From Sphingomonas sp. 1F27F7B (GTDB lineage Bacteria; Pseudomonadota; Alphaproteobacteria; Sphingomonadales; Sphingomonadaceae), in assembly GCF_005503355.1 (NCBI RefSeq), contig NZ_SCMK01000010.1, positions 1 through 64,000 of the forward strand: 64,000 bases of DNA. The letters are read 5' to 3'. A program made the position numbers and the translations under genes. Shown piece by piece: positions 18,622-27,701 of the stretch. Positions within the stretch are counted from its first letter, which is position 1. Every line of letters starts with the position of its first letter. Under the pieces are notes generated by a model that was not told where the DNA came from, searched no databases, and saw only the letters and a list, made by a program, of their open reading frames with translations.

Positions 18622-19890
18622 ATGTCGCAACCAACCCGTATCCTGTTGTCCCTGATCGCGGGACTGATCCTCGGCGCCGTGCTCGCCGCCTGGGCGCCCG
18701 CCACGGCGCTGATCGCCGCCGAATGGGCCCAGCCGATCGGCCAGGCCTGGCTCAACGGCCTGCAGATGACGATCGTGCCGCTGGTCGTCGCGCTGCTGAT
18801 CACCGGCGTCGCCGCGACCGCCGAAGCCGCGCAGGCCGGGCGGCTGGCCGGCCGGGCGATCGGGCTCTACGTGGTCGTGCTGTTCCTTTCGGCCGTGGCG
18901 GCCGCGATCCTCACGCCGCTGTTCCTCCACATCGCCCCGCTCCCGCACGAATCGGCCCAGGCGCTGCGCGGCGCGCTGGCCGGTGCCGAAAGGATCGGGC
19001 CCGTCCCGCCGATCGGCGAGTTCCTGGCCGCGATCGTCCCCGCCAACATCGTAAAGGCGGCGGCGGAGAACGCCTTCCTGTCGCTGATCATCTTCTCGCT
19101 GATCTTCGCCTTCGCAATGACGCGGGTGGGCGGCGAGGCGCAGACGCTGCTGACCAATTTCTTCAAGGCGCTGCGCGACGTGATGCTGGTCGTGATCGAC
19201 TGGGTGCTGTTCGTCGGCCCGATCGGCGTGTTCGCCCTCGCCCTTGTCGTCGGCGCCAAGGCCGGCACCGGCGCGTTCGGCGCGCTGATCCACTATATCC
19301 TCACTGTCGCTGGCGTCGGCCTGGCCGTGACGATCTTCGCCTATCCGGTCGCGGTGCTGGGCGGGCGCGTGAAGCTCGGCCGCTATATCCGCGCCGCCCT
19401 GCCGAGCCAGGCAGTGGCGCTCAGCACCCAATCCTCGCTCGCCACCCTGCCGGTGATGATCGAGGGCTCGGGCAAGCTGGGCGTGCCGGTGGCCGTGTCG
19501 GGCGTGACGCTGCCGCTGGCGGTGGCGATCTTCCGCGCGACCGGACCGGCGATGAATTTCGCCGTCGCCATCTATGTCGCCGAATGGTTCGGCGTGCCGC
19601 TGAGCCCGGCGACGCTGGCAGTGGGCGTGGTGGTCGCGACGCTGACTTCGCTCGGGTCGGTCAGCCTGCCCGGCACGGTGAGCTATGTCAGCGCCATCGC
19701 CCCCGTCGCCGCGACGATCGGCGCCCCGGTCAGCCCGCTGGGGCTGCTCGTCGCGGTCGAGACGCTGCCCGACATCATGCGCACCGTCGGCAACGTCACC
19801 TGGGACATCGCCGCGACGACCTGGCTGTCGCGGCGCGCCGGCAAGGTGCCGCTGGACGAGGCGGACGCGATCCTCGCCCACGATACGTGA
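18622..19890 (+). CDS. Dicarboxylate/amino acid:cation symporter (DAACS family)
   Basis: 422 residues with about eight membrane helices and two re-entrant loops. The serine-rich substrate loop reads [14 protein letters not shown], and the cation/substrate helix has [20 protein letters not shown]. These are the GltP/DctA signatures for sodium- or proton-coupled uptake of glutamate, aspartate or C4-dicarboxylates. Which substrate cannot be told. The next gene, another transporter, starts inside its stop codon (GTGA), so both are probably made together. Confidence 0.88.
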   Translation: MSQPTRILLSLIAGLILGAVLAAWAPATALIAAEWAQPIGQAWLNGLQMTIVPLVVALLITGVAATAEAAQAGRLAGRAIGLYVVVLFLSAVAAAILTPLFLHIAPLPHESAQALRGALAGAERIGPVPPIGEFLAAIVPANIVKAAAENAFLSLIIFSLIFAFAMTRVGGEAQTLLTNFFKALRDVMLVVIDWVLFVGPIGVFALALVVGAKAGTGAFGALIHYILTVAGVGLAVTIFAYPVAVLGGRVKLGRYIRAALPSQAVALSTQSSLATLPVMIEGSGKLGVPVAVSGVTLPLAVAIFRATGPAMNFAVAIYVAEWFGVPLSPATLAVGVVVATLTSLGSVSLPGTVSYVSAIAPVAATIGAPVSPLGLLVAVETLPDIMRTVGNVTWDIAATTWLSRRAGKVPLDEADAILAHDT

Positions 19891-20975
19891 GCGGCCGGAC
19901 CGCCGGGCTCTGGCTGGCGCTGCTCGCCGCTTCGGCAGCGGGCGCCCTGCTCCTCGAATCGATAGGGCTTTCGGCCGGGCTGCTGCTCGGCCCGATGCTG
20001 GCGGCCATCGCCTTCTCCGCACGCGGCGCCGGGCTGCACCTGCCCCGCCCCTTCTTCGTCGGCGCCCAGGCGGTGATCGGCTGCCTGATCGCCGGCACGC
20101 TATCCATCGACACCTTTGCGCGAGTGGCGGCGCAGTGGCCGCTGTTCCTCGGCGTGACCGCGGCGACTTTGGGGGCGAGCAGCGCGCTCGGCTATCTGCT
20201 CAGCCGCTGGCAGGTGCTGCCCGGCAACACGGCGATCTGGGGATCGATGCCGGGCGCCGCATCGGCGATGGTAGTGATGGCCGATGCGTTCGGCGCCGAC
20301 GCCCGGCTGGTGGCGTTCATGACCTATACCCGCGTGGTTTGCGTCGCCGGGGTCGCATCGATCCTGGCGGCCGCGCTGGGTGCGCGTCGGGGCGATGGCT
20401 GGCTGGAGTCGATGCTCGCTCCGTCTCCCCTTCTTCCCTCGCTCGCCACGCTGGCGGTGGCGGGGATCGGCGCGTTCGCAGGTCTGAAGCTGCGCGTGCC
20501 GGCGGGCGCGCTGCTGGTGCCGATGGCGCTCGGCATCCTGCTGCATGCGATCGGCGTGCTGCGGATGACGCTGCCCGAGCCGGTGCTGGCCGCCAGCTAT
20601 GCGCTGGTCGGCTGGCGGATCGGCCTGGCCTTCACCCGCGAAACGCTGGCGCTGGCGGCCCGGGCGCTGCCGCGCATATTGCTCGCGATCCTCGCGCTGA
20701 TCGCCTTCTCCGCCGCGCTCGCCTTCGCGCTGGCCGAGGGCGCCGGAATCGACCCGGTCAGCGCCTATCTGGCGGTGAGCCCGGGCGGACTCGATTCGGT
20801 GGCGATCATCGCCACCTCGGTGCCGGTCGACCAGCCCTTCGTGATGGCGATGCAGGCGCTGCGCTTCCTCGCCGTGCTGGTGCTGGGCCCGACTCTGGCA
20901 CGGTTCGCGGCGGGGCGATTCGCCAAGTCGACGGCCGGGGTTCCGCCCGGCCGCGCCCTCCCTCCGGGGGAGTGA
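19887..20975 (+). CDS. AbrB-family membrane protein (putative transporter)
   Basis: 362 residues, about ten membrane helices arranged as two repeats. Each half contains the family's glycine-rich turn ([24 protein letters not shown]) and the end has [17 protein letters not shown]. This is the AbrB/ammonia-monooxygenase-regulator-like membrane family (not the DNA-binding AbrB). Its members are suspected exporters but the substrate is unknown. The GTG start overlaps the preceding stop by 4 bp. Its own stop lies in the arm of a large inverted repeat shared with gor. Confidence 0.75.
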   Translation: MSGRTAGLWLALLAASAAGALLLESIGLSAGLLLGPMLAAIAFSARGAGLHLPRPFFVGAQAVIGCLIAGTLSIDTFARVAAQWPLFLGVTAATLGASSALGYLLSRWQVLPGNTAIWGSMPGAASAMVVMADAFGADARLVAFMTYTRVVCVAGVASILAAALGARRGDGWLESMLAPSPLLPSLATLAVAGIGAFAGLKLRVPAGALLVPMALGILLHAIGVLRMTLPEPVLAASYALVGWRIGLAFTRETLALAARALPRILLAILALIAFSAALAFALAEGAGIDPVSAYLAVSPGGLDSVAIIATSVPVDQPFVMAMQALRFLAVLVLGPTLARFAAGRFAKSTAGVPPGRALPPGE

Positions 20976-21034
20976 CCGGCGAAGGCTGCCCCGCAGCCTT
21001 TGGTTCATGCCTTCGGCATGAACTTCCCGGTCAC
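20972..21034. terminator. Nested-hairpin terminator between convergent abrB-like gene and gor
   Basis: An outer stem GTGACCGG (20972-20979) / CCGGTCAC (21027-21034) encloses two inner hairpins: AAGGCTGC-CCC-GCAGCCTT (20982-21000) and GTTCATGCC-TTC-GGCATGAAC (21003-21023). The outer arms contain the stop codons of both converging genes. No long T-run is present. A bidirectional transcription stop or mRNA 3'-end protector is the likely use. Confidence 0.6.
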
Positions 21035-22383
21035 TTCATCAGCACCAGCTCTTCCGACATGGTCGGGTGCAGCGCCACCGTCTGGTCGAACGCGTCCTTG
21101 GTGAGGCCCGCCTTCACCGCCACCGCCGCGGCCTGGAGGATCTCCGGCGCATCCGGCCCGATCATGTGGAGGCCGACCACGCGGCCGGTCGTGCCGTCGC
21201 AGATCATCTTATAGAGCGCGCGCTCGTTGCGATCGGCGAGCACGTTCTTCATCGCGCGGAAATCGGACTGATAGACTGCGATCGAGCCGAGCTTGTTGCG
21301 TGCCTCGCTCTCGGTCATGCCGACGCCGGCCATCGGCGGGTGGCTGAACACCGCGCTGGGGATGCAGCCATAATCCACCCGGTGCGGCTTGTTGCCGAAG
21401 ATCGTGTCGGCGAACGCCTGACCTTCGCGGATCGCCACGGGCGTGAGCTGCACCCGGTTGGTCACGTCGCCCACCGCATAAATCGAATCGATCGACGACC
21501 GGTTGTCCGCATCGACCTTCACTGCGCCCTTGTCGTCGAGCTGGACGCCGATCTCCGCCAATCCCAGCCCCTCGGTATTGGGCACGCGGCCGGTGGCGAA
21601 GAGCACGCAATCGACTTCGATCGGCTCGTGCCTGGTCAGCGTCACCTTGAAGGCGCCGCTCTCCAGCTTCTCGATCGACTTGAACTCGGCATGGAAGCGG
21701 AAATCGATGCCCTTCATCAGCGAGATCTGGAGCAGCCGGTCGCGCATCGAATGATCATAGCCGCGCAGGATCACATCGGTGCGGTTGACCAGCGTGACAT
21801 GGCTGCCGAACTCGTTGAAGATGCCGGCGAACTCGTTGGCGATATAGCCGCCGCCCGCGATCAGCACCCGCCTGGGCAGCTTGTCCAGGTGGAAGACCTC
21901 GTTCGAAGTGATGCCCAGGTCGCTGCCCGGGAAGTCGGGCACGTGCGGATGCGCGCCGGTGGCGATCAGGATATATCTGGCGGTGATCTTGCGGCCGCTC
22001 GCCAGCGTCACTTCGTGCGGGCCCGAGACGGTGGCGCGCTCGAGAAACGTCTCGACCTGGTTGTTGTGCAGCGTCTGGGTGTAGAGGCCGTTGAGCCGGT
22101 CGACGTCCGCCAGCACATTGTCGCGCAGCACCGCCCAGTCGAAATCGCATTCGGGCACGTTCCAGCCGAAGCGGCGCGCGTCCTTCAGATCCTCGGCGAA
22201 ATGCGCGCCATAGACGAGCAGCTTCTTGGGCACGCAGCCGCGGATCACGCAGGTGCCGCCGATGCGATATTCCTCGGCGACCGCGACCCTGGCGCCATGG
22301 GCGGCCGAGACGCGCGAGGCGCGGACACCGCCGGAGCCGGCACCGATGACGAAGAGGTCATAGTCATATTCGGCCACCGGCAA
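21031..22383 (-). CDS. gor: Glutathione-disulfide reductase
   Basis: 450 residues, FAD-dependent and NADPH-using, keeping glutathione reduced in the cytoplasm. Seen are the FAD fold FVIGAGSGGVRASR, the redox-active pair in GGTCVIRGCVPKKL, the second dinucleotide fold LIAGGGYIANEFA, the FAD-contact motif YAVGDVTNRVQLTP, and the C-terminal catalytic His in LHPTMSEE. Length and order are those of Gor, not of dihydrolipoamide dehydrogenase. It stands alone, with convergent termination at 20972-21034. Confidence 0.93.
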   Translation of the reverse strand: MPVAEYDYDLFVIGAGSGGVRASRVSAAHGARVAVAEEYRIGGTCVIRGCVPKKLLVYGAHFAEDLKDARRFGWNVPECDFDWAVLRDNVLADVDRLNGLYTQTLHNNQVETFLERATVSGPHEVTLASGRKITARYILIATGAHPHVPDFPGSDLGITSNEVFHLDKLPRRVLIAGGGYIANEFAGIFNEFGSHVTLVNRTDVILRGYDHSMRDRLLQISLMKGIDFRFHAEFKSIEKLESGAFKVTLTRHEPIEVDCVLFATGRVPNTEGLGLAEIGVQLDDKGAVKVDADNRSSIDSIYAVGDVTNRVQLTPVAIREGQAFADTIFGNKPHRVDYGCIPSAVFSHPPMAGVGMTESEARNKLGSIAVYQSDFRAMKNVLADRNERALYKMICDGTTGRVVGLHMIGPDAPEILQAAAVAVKAGLTKDAFDQTVALHPTMSEELVLMK

Positions 22384-22437
22384 TCCTCCGCTCGTTTCGA
22401 GGCCGGGAGATAGGGGGCATGCGACCCGATGCCAATG

Positions 22438-23064
22438 TCAGCCCTGGCGTAGGTCGATCCGGCGCGAGAGGAGATGGAGGATCCAGCCGATCGCCACCGC
22501 CGCCAGCGCGGCCGGAATCACCGCGCCCGGCACGTCCTGCGGCGCCACGAAATGCTGCGCGCCGATGCCGAGTGCGATCAGGCCCCAGACCCAGACATGG
22601 AGCGCGATCCGCCACGGATTGCGGCGGCGGAAGCGAGCGGCCAGCTCGCGCGGGATCGGCACTCGCCCCGCCAGCTCGCCGCGGATGCGTTCCCGCAGGC
22701 GGCGCAGATCGCGGCGGAAGCGATAGAGCTGCCAGATCGGCCAGCCGTGCATCACCGCACCGCCCGCCGCGCCGCCGATCGCCATGGTTGGCCCGATCGG
22801 CAGATGCGCGGCCATCGCGATGAGCAGGAGTCCAGCGAAGAACAGGCCGAACAGCCAGCCATGGACCTGGGCGGCGACATGGTCGTGCTCGACATGGCGA
22901 TCGATCCGCGCGAACGCCTCGGCCTGCCAGCCGGGGATCGCCGCGGCGGGGGCGGGAAGCAAGTCTCCGGTGCCGGGATCGAAGAGCGGACCGAGCGGAC
23001 TTGCCGGAAACCAGCGCTCGATCGCCGCCCGCTCGCTCTCCCGCACGATTCGCCTGTGATCCAT
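22438..23064 (-). CDS. Membrane protein with paired helices, unknown function
   Basis: 208 residues. A soluble N-terminal ~65 residues leads to two hydrophobic hairpins: GWLFGLFFAGLLLIAMAAHLPIGPTMAIGG and, after an arginine-rich linker (RFRRDLRRLRERIRGELAGR), HVWVWGLIALGIGAQHFV plus VIPAALAAVAIGWILHLL. I recognise no family. It lies 54 bp upstream of gor on the same strand and may share its promoter. Confidence 0.5.
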   Translation of the reverse strand: MDHRRIVRESERAAIERWFPASPLGPLFDPGTGDLLPAPAAAIPGWQAEAFARIDRHVEHDHVAAQVHGWLFGLFFAGLLLIAMAAHLPIGPTMAIGGAAGGAVMHGWPIWQLYRFRRDLRRLRERIRGELAGRVPIPRELAARFRRRNPWRIALHVWVWGLIALGIGAQHFVAPQDVPGAVIPAALAAVAIGWILHLLSRRIDLRQG

Positions 23065-23182
23065 CGGCCGCCCCCTTGCCGTGAGAGCACCGAGTCTAGC
23101 GGCGGAGAGTAAATGGGGGCTTTCGTTCCACCGTCGAACCGTCGGCCGGGGACCTAGGTTGAGGACTCATTCAGCTAACTCC

Positions 23183-23211
23183 GTCATCCCCGCGCAGGCG
23201 GGGATCCAGGG
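23183..23211 (+). repeat. Dispersed palindromic repeat (GTCATCCC...CCAGGG type), copy 1
   Basis: GTCATCCCCGCGCAGGCGGG then GATCCAGGG. It matches the widespread proteobacterial intergenic repeat whose translation reads like 'VIPAQAGIQ'. The centre CCCCGC/GGCGGGG can fold. The inverted partner at 23289-23317 differs at 2 of 29 bases. Confidence 0.7.
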
Positions 23212-23288
23212 CCAGGCGCGGAGCCGGGGTGGCGGGGTCCTGTCCTCTCCGGACAGCGTTCGCGCGGTGGTGCCGATATCCCGCATTA

Positions 23289-23317
23289 CCCTGGATCCCC
23301 GCCTTCGCTGGGATGAC
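23289..23317 (-). repeat. Dispersed palindromic repeat, copy 2 (inverted)
   Basis: Inverted copy of 23183-23211: CCCTGGATCCCCGCC then TTCGCTGGGATGAC. The 77-bp spacer between the two copies has no gene. An inverted pair at this spacing could fold into one long RNA hairpin or be a small non-autonomous element. Confidence 0.7.
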
Positions 23318-23469
23318 GATTGAAGGAATATGAATCTCCAACCTAGTCAGCCCGAAACCGCAATCCCCGGAGGAAGCCGGGATCTCGTGCGGCTCCTGTC
23401 CCGCGCGCGCTTGCGCCGCTTCGACGCTTGCCCCAGAAATCCCCGCATCGGACCATTCGGGGAATCTCC

Positions 23470-24825
23470 ATGACCAAGCATCTGTTCCTGGCCGGCGCGA
23501 TGGCGTTCGGCGTGCTGGCATCGCCGGCTTGCGCCCAGGACAATTGGACCGTCCGCGCCGAATGGGTGCGCGCGCACGAATCCTTCCTCGCCAGCGAAGC
23601 CCTGCAGGGGCGCGGCAGCGCAACGCGCGACGAAGCGATCGCCGCCACTTATGTCGCCTCGCAGTTCGAAGGCTATGGGTTGAAGGCCGCACCCGGCATG
23701 GCCGGCTATCTCCAGCCCGCCAAGGTGATCCGCTATGCGCTGAACGGCGCGGCGACGCTGACGATCGCGGGCAGGCCGGCTGCGGCGCCCACCGTGCTGG
23801 TCGGCGCGGCCGAAAGCATTTCGGGCGGCTCGGCGGTGTTCGACGGCGCCGATCTCGCCAGGATCCCGCACGCGCCGGTGCTGTTCGTGACTGGCGGCAA
23901 GGCCTCGCCCATGGCGCTGGTCCGCGCCGCCGGCGCCGCGGGGGCGAAGCTGGTGATCGTGCGCGAGGACGATGCGACGCGTGGGCTGGTCAAGGCGCTG
24001 GGCGGCAAGCCGCGCATGCCCGCCGGGCTCGAGGGCAAGGCGCTGCCGAGCTATGCCGCCTTCGCGACGCTGCCACCGGCCGATTTCGACAAGGCGGTGG
24101 CCCAGGCCGGCGCGCCGGTCGCGCTCGGCCTGCCGGTGGCGCGCGAAGAGGCGATCACCACCAATGCGATCGGCTGGCTGCCGGGCAGCGACCCCAAGGC
24201 GGGCGTGATCCTGGTCACTGCGCATCTCGACCATCTCGGCAGAAAGCCCGACGGCACGATCATGTACGGTGCGAACGACGATGCCTCGGGCACCACTGCG
24301 GTGCTCGAGCTGGCGCGGGCGATGGCCGCGGCGAAGCAGGCCCGGCGCGGGCTGTTGTTCGTCGCCTATGGCAGCGAGGAGATCGGCGGCTATGGCTCGA
24401 GCTGGTTCGGCGATCACCCGCCGGTGCCGCTCGACCAGATCGTCGCCAATATCGAGATCGAGATGATCGGCGCCCAGGATCCCAAGCTGCCGGCAGGCAC
24501 GATGATGATGACCGGCTTCGAGCGCTCGACTCTGGGCGAGACGCTGAAGGCGCATGGCGCGCTCGTCACTGCCGATCCCTATCCGGAGCAGCGTTTCTTT
24601 GAGCGTTCGGACAATTATTCGCTCGCGGTGCGCGGCGTGGTGGCGCACACCATTTCGGGCTGGGCAGTCACGCCGACCTATCACACGCCCGACGACACGC
24701 TCGCCAATCTCGACATCGCGTTCATGACGCGCGCGATCCAGTCGCTGGTCGCGCCGCTCCATGCGCTGGCCAACAGCGACGCCCGGCCGCAATGGAAGCC
24801 GGGCGGCAGGCCCGAGGGGAAATAG
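23470..24825 (+). CDS. Secreted M28-family metallopeptidase
   Basis: 451 residues. It begins with a Sec signal peptide (MTKHLFLAGAMAFGVLASPACAQ). The catalytic domain has the M28 two-zinc ligands in order: TAHLDHLG, GANDDASGT, GSEEIGG, then the late Asp/Glu region (EIEMIGAQD) and SGWAVTPTYHTPDDT with the final His. A PA-type insert around residues 85-200 (VLVGAAESISGG, APVLFVTGGKAS, GAKLVIVRED) precedes the active centre. It probably trims peptides in the periplasm. I start at ATG 23470 because this opens directly on the signal peptide. Confidence 0.88.
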   Translation: MTKHLFLAGAMAFGVLASPACAQDNWTVRAEWVRAHESFLASEALQGRGSATRDEAIAATYVASQFEGYGLKAAPGMAGYLQPAKVIRYALNGAATLTIAGRPAAAPTVLVGAAESISGGSAVFDGADLARIPHAPVLFVTGGKASPMALVRAAGAAGAKLVIVREDDATRGLVKALGGKPRMPAGLEGKALPSYAAFATLPPADFDKAVAQAGAPVALGLPVAREEAITTNAIGWLPGSDPKAGVILVTAHLDHLGRKPDGTIMYGANDDASGTTAVLELARAMAAAKQARRGLLFVAYGSEEIGGYGSSWFGDHPPVPLDQIVANIEIEMIGAQDPKLPAGTMMMTGFERSTLGETLKAHGALVTADPYPEQRFFERSDNYSLAVRGVVAHTISGWAVTPTYHTPDDTLANLDIAFMTRAIQSLVAPLHALANSDARPQWKPGGRPEGK

Positions 24826-24856
24826 GCGGCGGCAGCGCCGCCTGCGGCGGGCAAGG

Positions 24857-24887
24857 AAAAACCCCGGTGGTCGCTACCACCGGGGTT
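24857..24887 (-). terminator. Rho-independent terminator of the flagellin gene
   Basis: AACCCCGGTGGT and ACCACCGGGGTT form a 12-bp perfect stem with a CGCT loop (24860-24887). On the minus strand a run of T (24857-24860) follows the stem. It lies 79 bp after the flagellin stop and is the clearest intrinsic terminator in the window, as expected for a highly expressed monocistronic gene. Confidence 0.85.
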
Positions 24888-24966
24888 CCCCATGCGCCCC
24901 CTCCGGCAAGAAGGGGTGACCGGCCTTGGTGCCTGTCAGGGGGGTGACACCCCGACCGGCACGCGC

Positions 24967-25851
24967 TTACTGAAGCAGCTTGAGAACCGACTGCTGGCTC
25001 TGGTTCGCCTGGGCGAGCATCGCCGTCGAAGCCTGCGAGAGGATCTGGGCCTTGGCCAGCGCCGTCGTCTCCGCCGAATAGTCGGTGTCCTCGATGCGGC
25101 TGCGGGCGTCGCTCAGGTTTGCGACATTGGTCGTCAGGTTGTTGACCACCGAGTCCAGGCGGCTCTGCGCGGCGCCGAGCGAAGCGCGGAGCGTGGCGAC
25201 CGACTTCAGCGCGCCGTCAACGGTGCCCTGGGCGGTGTCGGCGCTGCCGGCGGTGCCGACCGAGAGGGCCGGGACGGCCGGGCTGGCGGCCGCGTCGCCT
25301 ACGATGGCGCCCACGTCGAGCGCGTCGATGCTGATCGTGATCTTGTCGGTCGATTCCGCACCGGTCTGGATCGAGAACTTCTTGGCTGCGACTTCGCCGG
25401 CTGCCGGAGCGGCCGGATCCGCCGGCGGCTTGCCGATCTGGAACAGCGCATTGCCGTTGAACTTGGTGTTGGTCAGCACGTCCTTGATCTGCGAGGTCAG
25501 CTGCGTGACTTCGGCCTGCAGATTCTTGCGGTCGTCGTCCGAATAGGTGCCGCTCGACGACTGGACCGCCAGCTCGCGGATGCGCTGCAGCATGTTGGTG
25601 ACTTCGTTGAGCGCGCCTTCCGCGGTCTGCGCCAGCGAGATGCCGTCATTGGCGTTGCGGACCGCCTGGGTCATGCCGCGGATCGAAGCGGTCATGGTCG
25701 AGGCGATCGCCAGGCCGGCGGCGTCGTCCTTCGCGCTGTTGATGCGCTTGCCGGTCGACAGGCGCTCCATGGCCGTGCTCAGCGCCTTGTTGGCGCCGGT
25801 CGAAGCATTGGCGGCGCGCAGCGCCGCGGTGTTGGTCGAGATAACAGTCAT
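24967..25851 (-). CDS. fliC: Flagellin
   Basis: 294 residues. The conserved D0/D1 ends flank a short variable centre: N-terminal [37 protein letters not shown] and [21 protein letters not shown]-terminal [29 protein letters not shown] and ending [14 protein letters not shown]. The centre (about residues 140-220) is Ala/Pro/Thr-rich and small, giving a thin filament subunit. The ATG follows GGAG at eight-base spacing. It is the only flagellin here, next to the fli operon that carries its chaperone FliS, and has its own terminator. Confidence 0.95.
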   Translation of the reverse strand: MTVISTNTAALRAANASTGANKALSTAMERLSTGKRINSAKDDAAGLAIASTMTASIRGMTQAVRNANDGISLAQTAEGALNEVTNMLQRIRELAVQSSSGTYSDDDRKNLQAEVTQLTSQIKDVLTNTKFNGNALFQIGKPPADPAAPAAGEVAAKKFSIQTGAESTDKITISIDALDVGAIVGDAAASPAVPALSVGTAGSADTAQGTVDGALKSVATLRASLGAAQSRLDSVVNNLTTNVANLSDARSRIEDTDYSAETTALAKAQILSQASTAMLAQANQSQQSVLKLLQ

Positions 25852-26073
25852 GTTCGTTACTCCATGCTCGTCGGCTTCCCGCTGTCCCCCCTGAACGGGA
25901 GCCCGGAGCCGCCAAGCCAAGGAACGGCCGCCCGCAGCGAGGCTTAAGCAAAAAATTTTGCCCCTACGTGCGCACGCGTAGACGCGCCCGGACCAAGGTT
26001 GCTGCGGGATACGCAATTTTACGCGGCGTTAACCAAGCTGGCCGCAAAAGGATGGTGTCTCAGGGGGTAACCA
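25852..26073. promoter_or_regulatory. Divergent promoter region, flagellin / flagellar regulator
   Basis: 222 bp between the divergent flagellin and sigma-54 activator genes. On the minus strand, GGGGCAAAATTTTTTGCTTAA (25945-25965; only its ends matter) resembles a -24/-12 sigma-54 promoter, with GG and GC, but their spacing is one base too long. An AT-rich patch with GTTAAC lies near 26028. Ribosome sites are GGAG for flagellin and AGGGGG for the activator. Confidence 0.3.
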
Positions 26074-27333
26074 ATGCGATCCATCGTCCCGTCCGCTGCC
26101 GTGCTGCGCCAGAAATATGCTCTCGTCTCGTCGCTGCGCGCCCAGGGCTTCGCGATCGGCACCTGCGAGGATGGTCGCCCGGGCGCCCATGACCTGTTCC
26201 TCGTCGCCGAGGGCGAAGTGCCCCCCGCCGCCGCGCGCACGCTGATCCTCGGCGACGAGGGCCGCCAGGCGATTGCGTTCGGCGACGGCAATCCTGCCCG
26301 GCTTTCCTACACGGCGGACGATGCCGCGGTCGGTTCGGGCTTCGCCACGGCGCTGCTGCGCGGCCCGCACGAGCCGGTCGCCGCCGATCCGGAAAGCCTG
26401 GCGCTGCTGGCGCTGGCCGAGCGCGTCGCCGCGTCGGACATCACCGTGCTGATCAACGGTCCCACGGGCACCGGCAAGGAGGTCCTCGCCCGCGCCATCC
26501 ACAACAGTTCCGCCCGCCGCGACGGCCCGTTCGTCGCCATCAACTGCGCTGCGCTGCCCGAGACGATGCTCGAGGCGATGCTGTTCGGCCACCAGAAGGG
26601 CGCCTTCACCGGCGCATCGTCGGGCGGCCAGGGTTTCTTCCGCGCCGCGCATGGCGGCACGCTGCTGCTCGACGAGATCGCCGAGATGCCGCTCAACCTC
26701 CAGGCCAAGCTGCTCCGCGCGCTGCAGGAGCGCGAAGTCGTGCCGATCGGCGGCACGATGCCGGAAAAGGTCGACGTCCGCGTCGTCGCCTGCGCCAATC
26801 GCGACCTGCAGGGCGAAGTCGCCGCCGGCCGCTTCCGTGCCGACCTCTACTATCGCCTCTCGGTCTTCCCGCTGACGACCAAGGCGCTGGCCGAGCGTCC
26901 CGGCGACATCGCCGCGCTTTCGGCCGCGATGGTCGTCCGCCACGCCGGCGGCCGCGGCGCGATGCCGTGGATCTCGAACGAAGCGCTCGACGCGCTCGCC
27001 AGCCACGACTGGCCGGGCAATGTCCGCGAGCTCGAGAATGTCATCCAGCGCGCGCTGCTGCTCTGCGGCGGCCGCACGATCGATCCCGAGCACCTGATCT
27101 TCGACCGGCCGGCCGCGCGCCGCGTGGAAGTCGAGGCGGCGGGCACGCTCTCCAACATCGTCCAGATCCACGAGTTCGCCGCGATCCGCGACGTGCTCGC
27201 CGAATGCGGCGGCAGCCGGATCGAGGCGGCGAAGCGGCTCGGCATCTCGGAGCGCACGCTGCGCTACCGCCTCGCCAAGGCACGCGAGCAGGGCGAGAGC
27301 ATCGACTTCGGTAGGGCGAGGGCCTCGGCATGA
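26074..27333 (+). CDS. flbD: Sigma-54-dependent flagellar regulator, FlbD/FleQ-like
   Basis: 419 residues. The N-terminal ~110 take the place of a receiver but lack the usual acidic pocket. The AAA+ domain has GPTGTGKE (Walker A), GHQKGAFTGASS (sigma-54 loop) and GGTLLLDEIAEM (Walker B). The C-terminal Fis helix-turn-helix is RIEAAKRLGISERTLRYRLAKA. Position at the head of fliEFGHI, divergent from flagellin, marks it as the class-II/III flagellar activator. It overlaps fliE by 4 bp. FlbD is the likelier name in alphaproteobacteria, but FleQ-type naming is equally defensible. Confidence 0.82.
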   Translation: MRSIVPSAAVLRQKYALVSSLRAQGFAIGTCEDGRPGAHDLFLVAEGEVPPAAARTLILGDEGRQAIAFGDGNPARLSYTADDAAVGSGFATALLRGPHEPVAADPESLALLALAERVAASDITVLINGPTGTGKEVLARAIHNSSARRDGPFVAINCAALPETMLEAMLFGHQKGAFTGASSGGQGFFRAAHGGTLLLDEIAEMPLNLQAKLLRALQEREVVPIGGTMPEKVDVRVVACANRDLQGEVAAGRFRADLYYRLSVFPLTTKALAERPGDIAALSAAMVVRHAGGRGAMPWISNEALDALASHDWPGNVRELENVIQRALLLCGGRTIDPEHLIFDRPAARRVEVEAAGTLSNIVQIHEFAAIRDVLAECGGSRIEAAKRLGISERTLRYRLAKAREQGESIDFGRARASA

Positions 27334-27698
27334 GCGGCATCGACGGTATCGGCGGCGGCGCGATGAGCGTCGATCGGGTCCTGGCGCTCCGCGCCCAGAT
27401 CCTCGAGCGCAACGCCGCGCTCGCCAAGGCCAACGAGACACCCGCCGGCGCGGTGACGGGTTCGTCGGGCAGCAAGCCCGCGACGTTCGCCGCGTCGATG
27501 GAAGACGCTTTCAAGCAGGTCAACCAGGCCCAGAGCCAGGCCGGCGCGCTCTCCGAGGCCTATGAGCGCGGCGAGACGGTCGACATCGCCAAGGTGATGC
27601 TCGCCCGCCAGCAGGCCTCGGTCGGCTTCGAGGCGACTCTCCAGGTCCGCAACAAACTCTTGTCCGCTTACAAGGACATCATGAGCATGCCGGTGTAA
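27330..27698 (+). CDS. fliE: Flagellar hook-basal body protein FliE
   Basis: 122 residues. FliE joins the MS ring to the proximal rod and is the first substrate of the flagellar exporter. The conserved C-terminal half is present: FKQVNQAQSQAGALSEAYERGE, VDIAKVMLARQQASVGFEATLQVRNKLLSAYKDIMSMPV. The start ATGA overlaps the end of the regulator gene, so the regulator and structural genes are translated from one message. Confidence 0.93.
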   Translation: MSGIDGIGGGAMSVDRVLALRAQILERNAALAKANETPAGAVTGSSGSKPATFAASMEDAFKQVNQAQSQAGALSEAYERGETVDIAKVMLARQQASVGFEATLQVRNKLLSAYKDIMSMPV

Positions 27699-27701
27699 TC
27701 C

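Larger units (their letters stand above)
23065..23469. other. Intergenic stretch with an inverted pair of dispersed repeats
   Basis: 405 bp between divergent genes with no convincing coding frame. It holds the two inverted 29-bp repeats listed separately (23183-23211 and 23289-23317). The remainder must contain the promoter of the M28 peptidase, which I could not identify. Confidence 0.6.

Noticed and set aside
20976..21030. A tRNA-like cloverleaf between the AbrB-like gene and gor
   Set aside because: The nested hairpins suggest a cloverleaf but lack the D and T loop sequences, an anticodon arm of proper length and CCA; a terminator is the better reading.
25945..25965. A strict sigma-54 promoter for flagellin
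   Set aside because: GG and GC elements are there, but separated by 11 instead of 10 bases, a spacing sigma-54 tolerates poorly. Kept only as a weak regulatory note.
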